A stretch of DNA of 64,000 nucleotides, taken from contig CAFBRK010000143.1 in the NCBI GenBank assembly GCA_903231505.1, forward strand, positions 62,001-126,000. Direction: 5' to 3'. This DNA is from Olavius algarvensis associated proteobacterium Delta 3 (lineage in GTDB: Bacteria; Desulfobacterota; Desulfobacteria; Desulfobacterales; CAFBRK01). Position 1 is the stretch's first letter; each line of letters opens with the position of its first letter. The position numbers and the translations under genes were made by a program. Positions 16,982-29,639 of this stretch are shown piece by piece. Under the pieces are notes generated by a model, which was not told where the DNA came from, made no database searches, and saw nothing but the letters and a program-made list of their open reading frames with translations.

Positions 16982-19489
16982 TCAGTGCCCATGGGCGGGC
17001 TTTTTCAGTACCCTGGCCCGCTTGGCTTCCTGTTGGCTCAGGTTGAAGACATGCGTCAGAATTTCAGCCGGTCGCAGGGTTTTTCCCGGTTCCTGCCTGA
17101 CGACAATGGAGAGCGCAACCGGCGACAAGAGATCGATTTGCAGAACCATATCTTTAAGATCCCGTTTTTGCAACCGGCCCTTTCGATCCCATTTTTCAAC
17201 GAAAGCGTGATCGGCGTCGTGGAATGCCATCAAACGCTCTTCCGTGAATAACGGATCGGGGTGGCTCACCACATAGGCGTGCGCCCCGGTGCGGTGTTCG
17301 CCGAGCCGGCCGGTGGCGCTCCGGACATCCACCACTCGCAATCCCTCCGGAAGTTGTGAATTTACCATTTCAGAAACCGTCTCTGCATCCGAATCCACGG
17401 GCAGCCAGATATCAAACGCCTCTTCCTCGCTCTCCATGCCAATCGGCAGTGGATCGCTAAAGGACACCTTGGGTTTCGGGTGGAAGCCCTCTGTGTACCG
17501 AACGTTGATTCCGCATCGGCGGAATGCCCTGAGAAACAGATTGACCATTTCCAGGTGTCCAAAGAAACGGGCGTCATCCAGTTTGGAATAGCGGATGCGC
17601 ATCCGGTTGAAATCGTTTTCCGGTGCAGTTCCCGGATATTTTTGCCTCTGGTCAAAACGGTCGTAGACGCGCGGCTGGATGTCTATAAAATCACAGACAC
17701 CACAGCTCTGGCAATCGCCCCATCGGCAGTCCGGAGTGGCTTCCCCGCGGATTGCCCGGGTCCGCTCCTCGAGGAGAAATTGTTTGTCGATCCCCATGTC
17801 GATATGATCCCAGGGCAGGGGTTCGTCAGGGGCTCTGACGCGGGAAGTAAAAAAGTCGGGGGTCACCCCGTTGTCGGCCAGGGCCGCTTCCCAGAGGTCG
17901 AATCGAAAACTGTCGGTCCAGCCGTCGAATCGGCACCCCTTTTGATATGCTGTCATGAGAACAGGGAGCAACCGACGATCGCCCCGGGACCACAGCCCTT
18001 CGATGAGGCTGACCCGGGGATCCTGCCACTTCAATTGAACACGCTGATCCCTGAGATGCTCTTTCAACCATGCCAGCCGTTCGCGGGATTCTTCCAGGGG
18101 CAATTGCGATGCCCACTGAAAGGGGGTGTGGGGTTTTGGAATGAACGTGGTGACGCTGACGTTGAATTTTCCTCGCCGTTTTCCGGGGGATCGAATTCTA
18201 CGTAGATTGGCAATCAACCCCGTGATGGCTTCGACATCTTCCCGAGTCTCGGTGGGCAACCCGATCATAAAATACAATTTGATAACCTGCCAACCCAGAT
18301 CGAAAGCGTTCTGGACGGTCTGGAGAATGTCCTCTTCTGAAATATCTTTGTTGATGACATCTCTCAGCCGCTGGCTTCCCGCCTCCGGGGCAATGGTAAA
18401 ACCGGTTTTTCGTACCTGCTTAACCATCCGCATCAGTTCCGGTGTCAACTTGCCCGCCCTGAGAGACGGAAACGAGACGGCAACCCGGTCTGGCTCGCAT
18501 CGGGCCATCAGATGGGCCATCAATGCGTCCAGTCGCGTATAATCCCCGGTGCTCAACGACATCAGGGAAAGATCCTCGTATCCGGTCTCGCGCAGAGCCG
18601 CATCCGCTAACCGAAGAAGCCGCGCCGGCGACCTCTCCCGGACCGGCCGGTAGATCATCCCCGCCTGGCAAAACCGGCAGCCGCGACTGCACCCTCTGGA
18701 AATCTCGAGCCGGAGCCTGTCATGAACCGGCCTGCCGAAAGGGACAACGGGTCGGTCCGGAAACGGGGCCGTATCCAGGTTCCCGACCACCGCCTTTTGA
18801 ACGGAGATATAACCGGACTGGCGCGGCAGCAGCTCCTGGAACCCCTGGCGGTTGAACCGGGCCATGAAATGGTCCGGAATATATACCCCGTCAATGACGG
18901 ACCAGGCGTCAAGCAGCTCGGATTTGTCCTTTCCACCGTTTTCCTTCCAGCGGATCCAGTGATCCGCCAGTTCGAGAATAACGCCTTCCCCATCGCCGAC
19001 CACCATGGCATCGAACAGTTCGGCAACCGGCTCCGGGTTACATGTGCAGGGGCCCCCGGCAATGATCAGCGGCGCATCCAAATCCCTTTGGGAGCTGTAA
19101 AAAGGAACCCCGGACAGATCGAGCATGGTTAAAATATTCGTATAATCCAGCTCGTAGAGCAGGCTGAAGCCGATAATATCAAATTTTCCAAGGGGATATC
19201 GGGATTCCAAGGTGGTCAGCGGGGCCTTGCCGGCCCGTAATTGGCGCTCCATGTCCAGGCCGGGGGCATACACCCGCTCAGCGGCGATATCCCTTCGTGA
19301 ATTCAGAATGTGATATAGAATCTGCAATCCGAAATGGGACGTACCGATTTCATAGAGATCCGGAAACGCCAGCGCAATCCGAAGCTTGACCCGATCCAAG
19401 TCTTTTTTTATGGTGTTGAATTCAACGCCTAGATAACGGCTTGGCTTTTCAACAAAGGGAAGCAGTTTTTCGATATTTACGGCGCTCAT
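16982..19489 (-). CDS. B12-binding radical SAM protein fused to a DUF2344 domain
   Basis: 835 residues with three parts: an N-terminal cobalamin-binding-like domain (about 1-200), a radical SAM core with the cluster motif CSRGCRFCQAG (CxxxCxxC, residues ~265-275), and a C-terminal DUF2344 domain (from about 600: MRIRYSKLDDARFFGHLEM, with FHPKPKVSFSDPLPIGME). This matches the TIGR03960/TIGR03936 pair, which is encoded next to rng and ribosomal protein genes in many bacteria. A role in RNA or ribosome modification is suspected from that context but not proven. Start ATG at 19489. Confidence 0.88.
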   Translation of the reverse strand: MSAVNIEKLLPFVEKPSRYLGVEFNTIKKDLDRVKLRIALAFPDLYEIGTSHFGLQILYHILNSRRDIAAERVYAPGLDMERQLRAGKAPLTTLESRYPLGKFDIIGFSLLYELDYTNILTMLDLSGVPFYSSQRDLDAPLIIAGGPCTCNPEPVAELFDAMVVGDGEGVILELADHWIRWKENGGKDKSELLDAWSVIDGVYIPDHFMARFNRQGFQELLPRQSGYISVQKAVVGNLDTAPFPDRPVVPFGRPVHDRLRLEISRGCSRGCRFCQAGMIYRPVRERSPARLLRLADAALRETGYEDLSLMSLSTGDYTRLDALMAHLMARCEPDRVAVSFPSLRAGKLTPELMRMVKQVRKTGFTIAPEAGSQRLRDVINKDISEEDILQTVQNAFDLGWQVIKLYFMIGLPTETREDVEAITGLIANLRRIRSPGKRRGKFNVSVTTFIPKPHTPFQWASQLPLEESRERLAWLKEHLRDQRVQLKWQDPRVSLIEGLWSRGDRRLLPVLMTAYQKGCRFDGWTDSFRFDLWEAALADNGVTPDFFTSRVRAPDEPLPWDHIDMGIDKQFLLEERTRAIRGEATPDCRWGDCQSCGVCDFIDIQPRVYDRFDQRQKYPGTAPENDFNRMRIRYSKLDDARFFGHLEMVNLFLRAFRRCGINVRYTEGFHPKPKVSFSDPLPIGMESEEEAFDIWLPVDSDAETVSEMVNSQLPEGLRVVDVRSATGRLGEHRTGAHAYVVSHPDPLFTEERLMAFHDADHAFVEKWDRKGRLQKRDLKDMVLQIDLLSPVALSIVVRQEPGKTLRPAEILTHVFNLSQQEAKRARVLKKPAHGH

Positions 19490-19746
19490 TCGTCAATAAT
19501 ATCGTGCAACGATGTCGGTCAACCTGTTGAACGGTGGATGAACCGTTCTTGTGGCGGGCTAAAATTTCCGACCCCGCCGCGTGCTGCAGGGTATCCCGAA
19601 ATTTTTCCAACAGCCCTAACGTTCAAACACCGGGTATTCGCATTCATAAGAATCTTCATATTTATCGTGTCGTCTCACGCTGCCCTGCCGAGCGGGAATC
19701 CCGCTCCGCTTCCACATGCAGCGGGAAGCCGTCACGTGCAGGGCAC

Positions 19747-21140
19747 ATGATGAATCAGATTCGCAAATTCAATGTATTCGGCCTCTCGGCACGCCGTCTC
19801 AGCGGTCTTTTTATGGTAATCGCGTTTCTTCTCTTTGCAAGCGGCGAGTTGTATTCCGGCGTATCCTATTCCAGAGAAAATCCGGTCGTCAGGGCGGTTC
19901 GCAAGGTCAGCCCCGCGGTGGTCAATATCAGTTCCGAGTATGAAGTGGGATCCCGACTCAGTCCGTTCTCCGGTCTCGGCATGGACTCCATTTTCGAGAA
20001 CTTCTTCAACGATTTTTTCGATCCCGGTCTTCAACGGCGTTACAAACGCACCAGTCTGGGGTCCGGAGTCATTATTTCGGGTGCGCAGGGACTTATTCTC
20101 ACCAATGCCCATGTGATTTCCAGAAGCAGCACCATCCAGGTGGTGCTTCAGGATAAACGCGAATTTAACGCCGATATCATCGGTGCGGATCCCGATTCGG
20201 ACCTGGCGGTGCTGCGCATCCAGTCCGATGAACCGCTGCCTGCCATTGACATGGGTAAATCCGATGATCTGATGATCGGTGAAACCATTATCGCTATCGG
20301 CAACCCCTTCGGATTTTCCCATACCGTGACAACCGGTGTCATCAGCGCATTGAATCGATCCCTTCGAACCGAGGAACGCACATACCAGGACTTTATTCAG
20401 ACCGACGCATCCATCAATCCGGGAAACAGCGGAGGCCCCCTTCTGAATATCAATGGTGAGCTGATCGGTATCAACACGGCCATTTATGCCAAGGCCCAGG
20501 GCATCGGTTTCGCCATCCCCATCAACCGCGCCAGAAGAATCATCAACGACCTGATCTTGTATGGAGAGGTCGTACTGCCCTGGGTCGGCATCACCGCCCA
20601 GGAAATCGATAACCATATTGCCAGCTACATGTCTCTTGACGCCGGCGAAGGCCTGCTTGTCCGTTCTGTGGAGCTCGCCAGCCCGGCCCATGTCGCGGGA
20701 ATCACCACCGGAGATGTGATCCTCGATATCGGCAATCAGCCCATGAAAACCCTTGAAGACTACCGGGCCGCCATACGCAGTTACAAGGCCGGGGACACAA
20801 TTTTACTGTCGGTGCGCCATGAGGGGGCCCGAAAAAAATCACGATCCGCACCACGGTGTACCCTGTGGACCGGGGCGCCGATCTGGCATTTCGTCTGTTC
20901 GGTGTCCGGGTTCAAAATTGGGAATCACAGGGTGCGATGGTTACCGACATCCGCTCCGAATCGTATCTGTTCCGTATCGGTGCCCGTTCAGGAGATGTCA
21001 TTCGCCAGATCGATAATATCACGGTGGAAACCGTTGACGACTTTTTTCGCGCTGTAATTAAATCCCGTCAAAAATCCAGTGTTATTCTGCTCTTGCAGAG
21101 AGGGGATCAAGGATATTATATTACAGTCCAACTTTCCTAA
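19747..21140 (+). CDS. HtrA/DegP-family serine protease with two PDZ domains, interrupted by a -1 frameshift at an A7 run
   Basis: The first frame starts at 19747 with a signal/anchor segment (LFMVIAFLLFASGELYSG). The trypsin-like domain follows with His in TNAHV (~120), Asp in DSDLAVL (~151) and Ser in GNSGGPL (~228), then a first PDZ domain. At 20832-20838 (CGA AAA AAA) the frame must shift by -1. After the shift the second PDZ (ITIRTTVYPVD..., GARSGDVIRQIDNITVETVD) continues cleanly to 21140, giving ~464 residues in total, normal for DegP/DegQ. Without the shift the first frame runs to 21057 with nonsense sequence. The cause could be sequence error, mutation or programmed slippage. It is a periplasmic quality-control protease by family. 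Confidence 0.88.
20832..20838 (+). other. A7 slippery run at the HtrA frameshift
   Basis: The first frame reads CGA AAA AAA TCA. Shifting back one base after the second AAA gives ATC ACG ATC CGC and restores the second PDZ domain. The A AAA AAA heptamer is a classic slippery form for -1 ribosomal frameshifting, and also a hotspot for replication slippage and sequencing error. Confidence 0.75.
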
Positions 21141-21154
21141 GAGCGGGCAGAACG

Positions 21155-22537
21155 ATGAAGCGGACAAAGATTGCCGAACTACTAAATTCCACGTCTTCCG
21201 ATGAGCGGGTTTTGATTCAGGGTTGGGTCAGAACCCGTCGGGATTCCAAGGGCTTCTCCTTTATTGAAGTCAACGACGGTTCTTGCCTGGGAAATATTCA
21301 GGTGATTGCCGACGCCGCTCTCGATAATTATGAAGACCTTCGAAAACTCATCGCCGGGTCCGCCATTGGTGTTACCGGAGAGCTGGTGGCCTCACCCGGA
21401 AAGGGACAGGCGTGGGAAATCCGGGCCTCCCGGATCGACATAATTGGTGATGCTTCGGAATCGTATCCACTCCAAAAAAAGAGACACACCGATGAATTTC
21501 TTCGTACCATCGCCCACTTGAGACCCCGAACCAACAAATACGGCGCCGTTTTTCGAATCCGGTCCGAACTGTCTTTTGCCATTCACCGGTTTTTCAGAGA
21601 TCACGGGTTTCGCTACATCCACACGCCGATCATCACCGGTTCGGACTGCGAAGGGGCCGGCGAACTCTTCCGCGTCACCACCCTGGATGTGAACGATCCG
21701 CCCAAACGCGCCGGCACCGTCGACTGGGGCGCCGATTTTTTTGGAAAGGAAGCCAACCTGACCGTCTCCGGTCAGCTTTCTGCTGAAATGCTTGCCATGG
21801 CTCTTGGGGATGTGTACACCTTCGGCCCGACATTCCGGGCGGAAAACTCCAATACCCGTCGTCACGTCGCCGAGTTTTGGATGGTTGAACCGGAAATGGC
21901 GTTCTGTGATTTAGAATGCAACATGGCCTTTGCCCAGGAAATGATTCAGTATCTCACCACGTATATTCTTCAGGAATGCCAAGAGGACATCCAGTTGTTC
22001 GCCCGGTTCGTGGACAAAACGCTGATAAGCACCCTGTCGGTCATCAGCCAATCCGAATATGTTCGGCTGCCCTACGAAGAGGCCGTTGACATCCTGAACC
22101 ACGCGCCGAGGTCCTTTGAATTTGAGGTTGCTTCCGGAAAGGATCTTCAAAGCGAACACGAACGATATCTGACAGAAGTACATTTCAAAAAACCGGTGAT
22201 CGTCTTTGACTATCCGAAGACCATCAAACCGTTTTACATGCGCCTCAATGACGATGACAAAACCGTTGCGGCAATGGACGTTCTGGTGCCCCGTATTGGA
22301 GAGATCATCGGGGGTAGCCAGCGGGAAGAGCGATTACATGTCCTGGAACAGCGGATGAAAGACTGCGGCGTCACGCGTGAAGATTACTGGTGGTATCTGG
22401 ATATGCGCCGGTTCGGGAGTGTCCCCCATAGCGGGTTCGGACTCGGGTTCGAGCGGATGCTGATGATGCTTACGGGGATTTCAAATATCCGGGATGTGAT
22501 TCCGTTTCCCAGAACGCCGAATTCCATCGAGTTCTAA
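21155..22537 (+). CDS. asnS: Asparaginyl-tRNA synthetase
   Basis: 460 residues of a class IIb aminoacyl-tRNA synthetase. The N-terminal OB-fold anticodon-binding domain includes VLIQGWVRTRRDSKGFSFIE. The catalytic domain has motif 2 (FRAENSNTRRHVAEFWMVEP) and motif 3 (GFGLGFERMLMMLTGI), and it ends DVIPFPRTPNSIEF as AsnRS does. An aspartyl enzyme would differ in motif 2. It starts 14 bases after the protease and is probably in the same transcript. Confidence 0.96.
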   Translation: MKRTKIAELLNSTSSDERVLIQGWVRTRRDSKGFSFIEVNDGSCLGNIQVIADAALDNYEDLRKLIAGSAIGVTGELVASPGKGQAWEIRASRIDIIGDASESYPLQKKRHTDEFLRTIAHLRPRTNKYGAVFRIRSELSFAIHRFFRDHGFRYIHTPIITGSDCEGAGELFRVTTLDVNDPPKRAGTVDWGADFFGKEANLTVSGQLSAEMLAMALGDVYTFGPTFRAENSNTRRHVAEFWMVEPEMAFCDLECNMAFAQEMIQYLTTYILQECQEDIQLFARFVDKTLISTLSVISQSEYVRLPYEEAVDILNHAPRSFEFEVASGKDLQSEHERYLTEVHFKKPVIVFDYPKTIKPFYMRLNDDDKTVAAMDVLVPRIGEIIGGSQREERLHVLEQRMKDCGVTREDYWWYLDMRRFGSVPHSGFGLGFERMLMMLTGISNIRDVIPFPRTPNSIEF

Positions 22538-22601
22538 ACTGCCTAAAATGGAAAGCGTTAAAATTTATTCTTTTAATTTCAGGCAGTTTACATTTTAGGC
22601 A
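22536..22601. terminator. Nested inverted repeats between convergent asnS and thymidylate synthase genes
   Basis: AAACTGCCT (22536-22544) can pair with AGGCAGTTT (22581-22589). Alternatively, TGCCTAAAATG (22540-22550) can pair with CATTTTAGGCA (22591-22601). The two left arms overlap, so the hairpins exclude each other. The 69-base gap is AT-rich. There is no long T-run, so I call it a likely bidirectional transcription end of unusual form. Confidence 0.5.
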
Positions 22602-22606
22602 TTTGT

Positions 22607-23398
22607 TCAGTCTCTCAGGCACCTCAGATTCGCCAACTCCTCCGCATACCCATACAGGTGGAGACCCTTGCTTTCGACGATCATCTCGCCATCTTTCACG
22701 TCTATGGCGGCAGCCATATATTCTTTCAAATTCTGAATGCCGGCCAGGTTTGCGGGCATGCCGCCCCACAGGTCCCAGGATCGAAAATAAACAACGAAGT
22801 GAAGCGTGCCATCCTGGATGCGGGTGTCGATAGAGCGCAGGCAGGGTGGATCGACGAGGCAAACATCGGAAGGGTGGGCAACCTGCAATACCATCTGGTT
22901 GTTTCGGGTGCCGAATCTGCGGTAGGTATCGATGACCCATTCAATCTGGTTAATATAGAGCTTTCCATCCGCTTCGAAAACGATCTTTCCATCCACATCC
23001 CGCTTGTCGATAATCTCCGCGTTGGCCTGGCGCCACCAATCCAGCTTGTTCCCGCCGATCCGGGCTTTGGTCAACCGCTCACCGTAGGTATAGGATTCGC
23101 CGGGGGCTTTTTCGCCGGTCATGAGATATTCAATGTAGGATCGCTCATAGCCCTTACCGCCGTAGATATAGGCTTCTTCAACGGGACTTGGAATTCCGCA
23201 GGACGGGGGTATGTCCGGAAGTAACGGCTGGGAGCCCGGAAAGTGGACGTGACCGACAAAATAGTCGTATTCAAGCCGTGTTTGTCCGGAGTAAGAGCCG
23301 CGATCGATGGTGAACCGTCTACCGTTGTCGAGAATATCGTGCACAGCCTGAAACCAGAGATCCGGCAGGTCTCGAGCGTCGACCCGATGTATGTTCAT
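22607..23398 (-). CDS. Thymidylate synthase-like protein, archaeal type
   Basis: 263 residues, divergent ThyA fold. The catalytic-type Pro-Cys is in DPPCLRSIDTRI (~residues 186-197). The folate/dUMP-binding stretch RSWDLWGGMPANLAGIQ matches the RSNDxxxGxPFN region of ThyA. These features resemble the methanogen-type thymidylate synthase family (TIGR03283). It would methylate dUMP, or possibly hydroxymethylate a related nucleotide. Residue differences from bacterial ThyA are large, so the exact reaction is uncertain. It lies downstream of gyrB in the same orientation after a 179-base gap. Confidence 0.75.
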   Translation of the reverse strand: MNIHRVDARDLPDLWFQAVHDILDNGRRFTIDRGSYSGQTRLEYDYFVGHVHFPGSQPLLPDIPPSCGIPSPVEEAYIYGGKGYERSYIEYLMTGEKAPGESYTYGERLTKARIGGNKLDWWRQANAEIIDKRDVDGKIVFEADGKLYINQIEWVIDTYRRFGTRNNQMVLQVAHPSDVCLVDPPCLRSIDTRIQDGTLHFVVYFRSWDLWGGMPANLAGIQNLKEYMAAAIDVKDGEMIVESKGLHLYGYAEELANLRCLRD

Positions 23399-23577
23399 AG
23401 AACCCCCTTTTCCATGGTGAGCGGAAATTGCGGATCCGCCCGAAATTTTTTGTGTGGGAAACCGTTCGGGGTGCCGTCTTGTCAGCCACCGCTGTGGGAA
23501 GGAAAACTCAAGGCGGGGTTATGGTGCCCGTTTACATCATCTAAAAAACACAGAACCGCCCCCGATATTTTCGCCCG

Positions 23578-27125
<3,548 letters not shown>

Positions 27126-27155
27126 CTTACCCTAGTAGAATTATTTAATTATAAT

Positions 27156-27183
27156 AAAATAACTACTATAGATACCCTGTCAA
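27156..27183 (-). promoter_or_regulatory. Probable promoter of dnaN-gyrB
   Basis: On the minus strand an exact TTGACA (27183-27178) is followed after 16 bases by TATTTT (27161-27156). A perfect TATAAT lies a little further at 27153-27148, but with a long spacer. It is in the AT-rich 220-base gap (27126-27345) upstream of dnaN. I found no clear cluster of DnaA boxes there. Confidence 0.5.
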
Positions 27184-27345
27184 TAATGTAGAAAAGTCTT
27201 TAAGTATCTGAATAAAAATGTTTTTATCCTAAACTACATTTCAACAAAACGTTCACACCGGGCCCGGAATGGCCGCAGATGACAACATTCAAAAAAAAAT
27301 GTTGAAAAGTAATGAATTGTTGACAAACTATTCATCTGTAGCGGG

Positions 27346-27879
27346 TTAAAATTCCTGAGATGTGATCCATTTTTGAACATCCGGCACGACCTGTTCATTC
27401 CATTTTCGGGATATCCGAATTTTGATGAATCGATGAAACAGACCGTTGATGCTGTTTATCGCTTTTTCCAATAAAAGCAACCGCTCATGAATGGCATCAT
27501 CCATACGCTGCACGGAATCATCGGCACGAATTGTCGGGAGCCGGAATCCTGAGAGGGACAGGTTCTCACCTTTTAAGGAATATTCCCACATCTGCTGAGC
27601 CGTCTTGATAGAAAGGTCTATTTCGGCAATCAGGGCGCCTTTTTTCAGGGCGGTTCGGGCTTCTTCCAAACCCGGTGCATCGCCTTTAATGGTCACCGTT
27701 TCAAGCTGATCGTCCCGTCGGTTTTCCAACACCAGCCGTTTGCCGACCCGGCAGGAAATCAATTCCGAATCCAGGTTCCGGAGGATATTCGGATCGGTTT
27801 CCAGTATAAACCACAACCACGTCAGGAATTCCAATCCGATGAACCTGTAGCGCCGATATGCAATGGCAACGTCAATCAT
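27346..27879 (-). CDS. Partner protein of RdgC-like gene (FLTWLWF family)
   Basis: 177 residues. The N-terminal block IGLEFLTWLWFILETDPN is a pattern I associate with the C-terminal half or companion of RdgC-type recombination proteins in Desulfobacterota. The rest is helical, with no catalytic motif recognised. Its start overlaps the end of the upstream RdgC-like gene by 8 bases, so the pair is translated together and may form one functional unit. Function inferred only. Confidence 0.55.
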   Translation of the reverse strand: MIDVAIAYRRYRFIGLEFLTWLWFILETDPNILRNLDSELISCRVGKRLVLENRRDDQLETVTIKGDAPGLEEARTALKKGALIAEIDLSIKTAQQMWEYSLKGENLSLSGFRLPTIRADDSVQRMDDAIHERLLLLEKAINSINGLFHRFIKIRISRKWNEQVVPDVQKWITSQEF

Positions 27880-28495
27880 TTTCAGCGACGAATGGTGTCG
27901 GAGACAGCTGTGTCAATCGGTCTTTTTCGTCATCGGACAGACCAGCAGTGAGATAGGCGGATGAATAGGGAATCATGGGTATGAGACCGATATTAAAAGA
28001 GCGTAAAAAAAGTGTTTCCAGGGATTCACAGGCGGATTTCAGTCGAGACAGGAACCACACGGTGGCCGCTTTATACTCCCAGATGACGTCGCATATCATC
28101 GGTGTCGCAGGGACGCGTCGGCTGAGAAGGACAGTGACATGTTCACGAATACGGCGTTTTTCATCCCGGGACAAAAAAGGGAGTCCTTTTTCTGCCGTAC
28201 GCCGATCGATTTCCATGGCGCAGTGTTTGTTGACCATGCCAGACGATATCGTCTTTTTGTCCAATCGAAGAGAAAATACAAAATGGGAGCCGATGACAAA
28301 GGAGCGATCCTTGAAATTGGGGCGGAATGGACGATCAAAGGAAGTCCACCCGAAAATTTTTTCGGTGGTATCGTTGTCGATTTCGGAAATCGTATGCTTA
28401 CCAAGACCGGTCGCCACTGTTTCAATGACCGGAGGTTTCAGGATTCCCGCCACCCGGTACCGGGTAAGGGATATGGAGGATGATAGAATGCCCAT
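27872..28495 (-). CDS. rdgC: RdgC-like recombination-associated protein
   Basis: 207 residues from the ATG at 28495; the frame is open to 28552. The start MGILSSSISLTRYRVAGIL and the block GWTSFDRPFRPNF resemble the short RdgC-like proteins of delta-type bacteria. E. coli RdgC is ~300 residues, so this is the N-terminal portion, with the rest perhaps supplied by the overlapping partner gene. RdgC proteins form DNA-binding rings that affect RecA-dependent recombination. Location beside dnaN fits a DNA metabolism role. Confidence 0.6.
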   Translation of the reverse strand: MGILSSSISLTRYRVAGILKPPVIETVATGLGKHTISEIDNDTTEKIFGWTSFDRPFRPNFKDRSFVIGSHFVFSLRLDKKTISSGMVNKHCAMEIDRRTAEKGLPFLSRDEKRRIREHVTVLLSRRVPATPMICDVIWEYKAATVWFLSRLKSACESLETLFLRSFNIGLIPMIPYSSAYLTAGLSDDEKDRLTQLSPTPFVAEND

Positions 28496-28593
28496 TGTTG
28501 AATCGGTTATAAATACAATATATTGTATGTAAAGAAAATTAACGGTATACATATAGCCTTAAAACGAAATTTCAGCAAGGTATTTTTCCTGTC

Positions 28594-28827
28594 ATGGAAT
28601 TTCTCGCCGACCTTCATGTGCATTCAAAATTTTCATGAGCCACAGCCCGAATTCTCGACCCGGAGCATCTGTATATCGCTGCCCAATGGAAAGGGCTGAC
28701 GGAGGTCGGGACCGGGGATTTCACCCATCCGAAAAAGTTCGTATTTTCGAAAAGGGTGAAAAGTAAAGACTCCATGGATGAAAAATCCGATAAACAGAGG
28801 CGGGCCCAAACCGGGTGGTTTGTCTAA
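28594..28827 (+). pseudogene. Remnant of a PHP-domain protein gene (helicase-associated type)
   Basis: A frame beginning MEFLADLHVHSKFS meets TGA at 28636-28638, where related proteins have Arg (CGA to TGA would do it). It then resumes with ATARILDPEHLYIAAQWKGL and VGTGDFTHP before losing similarity, and ends at TAA 28825-28827. DLHVHS and GTGDFTHP are PHP metal-binding motifs seen at the N-terminus of a family of PHP/UvrD-like proteins. Only the first ~50 residues survive. Stop plus truncation argue for a dead gene. Confidence 0.75.
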
Positions 28828-28997
28828 TGGGGCCGTTACATGATAAATAAGACATACAGCGATGCACGCGTGGAGCAGAAAACGCGAGGGAACGGTCTAT
28901 CTTTGCAGCTCATTAACGCATCCCGGAAACCCATCGGTGACCGCTGATTGGTCCGTTTTGTATTGTCCGCATACCTTGGGAAAATGGAAGAGAAAAC

Positions 28998-29591
28998 GTG
29001 GCGCCACGAATCCTGACTCAGCGGATATTCCGGTTCATCGTCATTGCCGGCGTTCTCGCCATTCTGGCGGCGGTACCTGCTCGGGCCGACATCTACAAGT
29101 ATATCGATAAAAACGGGGTGCTTCATTTTACCAATGTCCCCACCCAATCCGGCTATCGCCTCTACATACATGAACGCCCATCCAAAAAACTTCGCCAACG
29201 CTCATCCCGCCGTTATGATCACCTGATTCGCCAGGCGGCCGATCGCTACGGGTTGTCCTTTTCTCTGCTCAAAGCCTTGATCAAGGTCGAATCGGATTTC
29301 AATCCACGGGCCGTTTCCAGGGCCGGCGCCTTGGGCCTGATGCAGATTATGCCGGAAAACCTCAAGGATTTTCGTATCGACAACCCTTTTGACCCGTGGG
29401 AAAATATTCGCGGCGGGGCATGGTACCTGAACAAATTGCTCGACCGGTTTGAGGGCAGGTTACCTCTGGCGCTGGCGGCCTACAATGCCGGACCGAATCT
29501 GGTGGCACGCTACCAGAGAATTCCCCCGATTAGAGAGACCCAGAGGTACGTGGAAAAAGTAATGAAGTACTATTATGTTTTTCGAGATTGA
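28998..29591 (+). CDS. Lytic transglycosylase with DUF4124 and SLT domains
   Basis: 197 residues from a GTG start. A signal peptide (IFRFIVIAGVLAILAAVPARA) is followed by a DUF4124 segment (DIYKYIDKNGVLHFTNVP) and a Slt-type lysozyme domain. The catalytic Glu is in IKVESDFNPRAVS, and ALGLMQIMP and ALAAYNAGPN are also present. It cleaves peptidoglycan glycan strands in the periplasm, forming anhydromuramyl ends. It is short but complete, and stands alone between a pseudogene and the convergent glycogen genes. Confidence 0.88.
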   Translation: MAPRILTQRIFRFIVIAGVLAILAAVPARADIYKYIDKNGVLHFTNVPTQSGYRLYIHERPSKKLRQRSSRRYDHLIRQAADRYGLSFSLLKALIKVESDFNPRAVSRAGALGLMQIMPENLKDFRIDNPFDPWENIRGGAWYLNKLLDRFEGRLPLALAAYNAGPNLVARYQRIPPIRETQRYVEKVMKYYYVFRD

Positions 29592-29639
29592 AAATCCACA
29601 CCCTGGGAGAGCGTTGCCTCGACAATAAATGGAAATGGC

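Noticed and set aside
27126..27345. Chromosome origin (oriC) in the AT-rich gap before dnaN
   Set aside because: It is AT-rich and beside dnaN-gyrB, with the rpmH cluster 12 kb away, but I could not find a cluster of DnaA boxes and dnaA is absent. GC-skew of the whole chromosome would decide.
28636..28638. In-frame TGA in the PHP gene as a selenocysteine codon
   Set aside because: Relatives have Arg there, no SECIS-like hairpin is evident just after it, and the gene is truncated shortly downstream.
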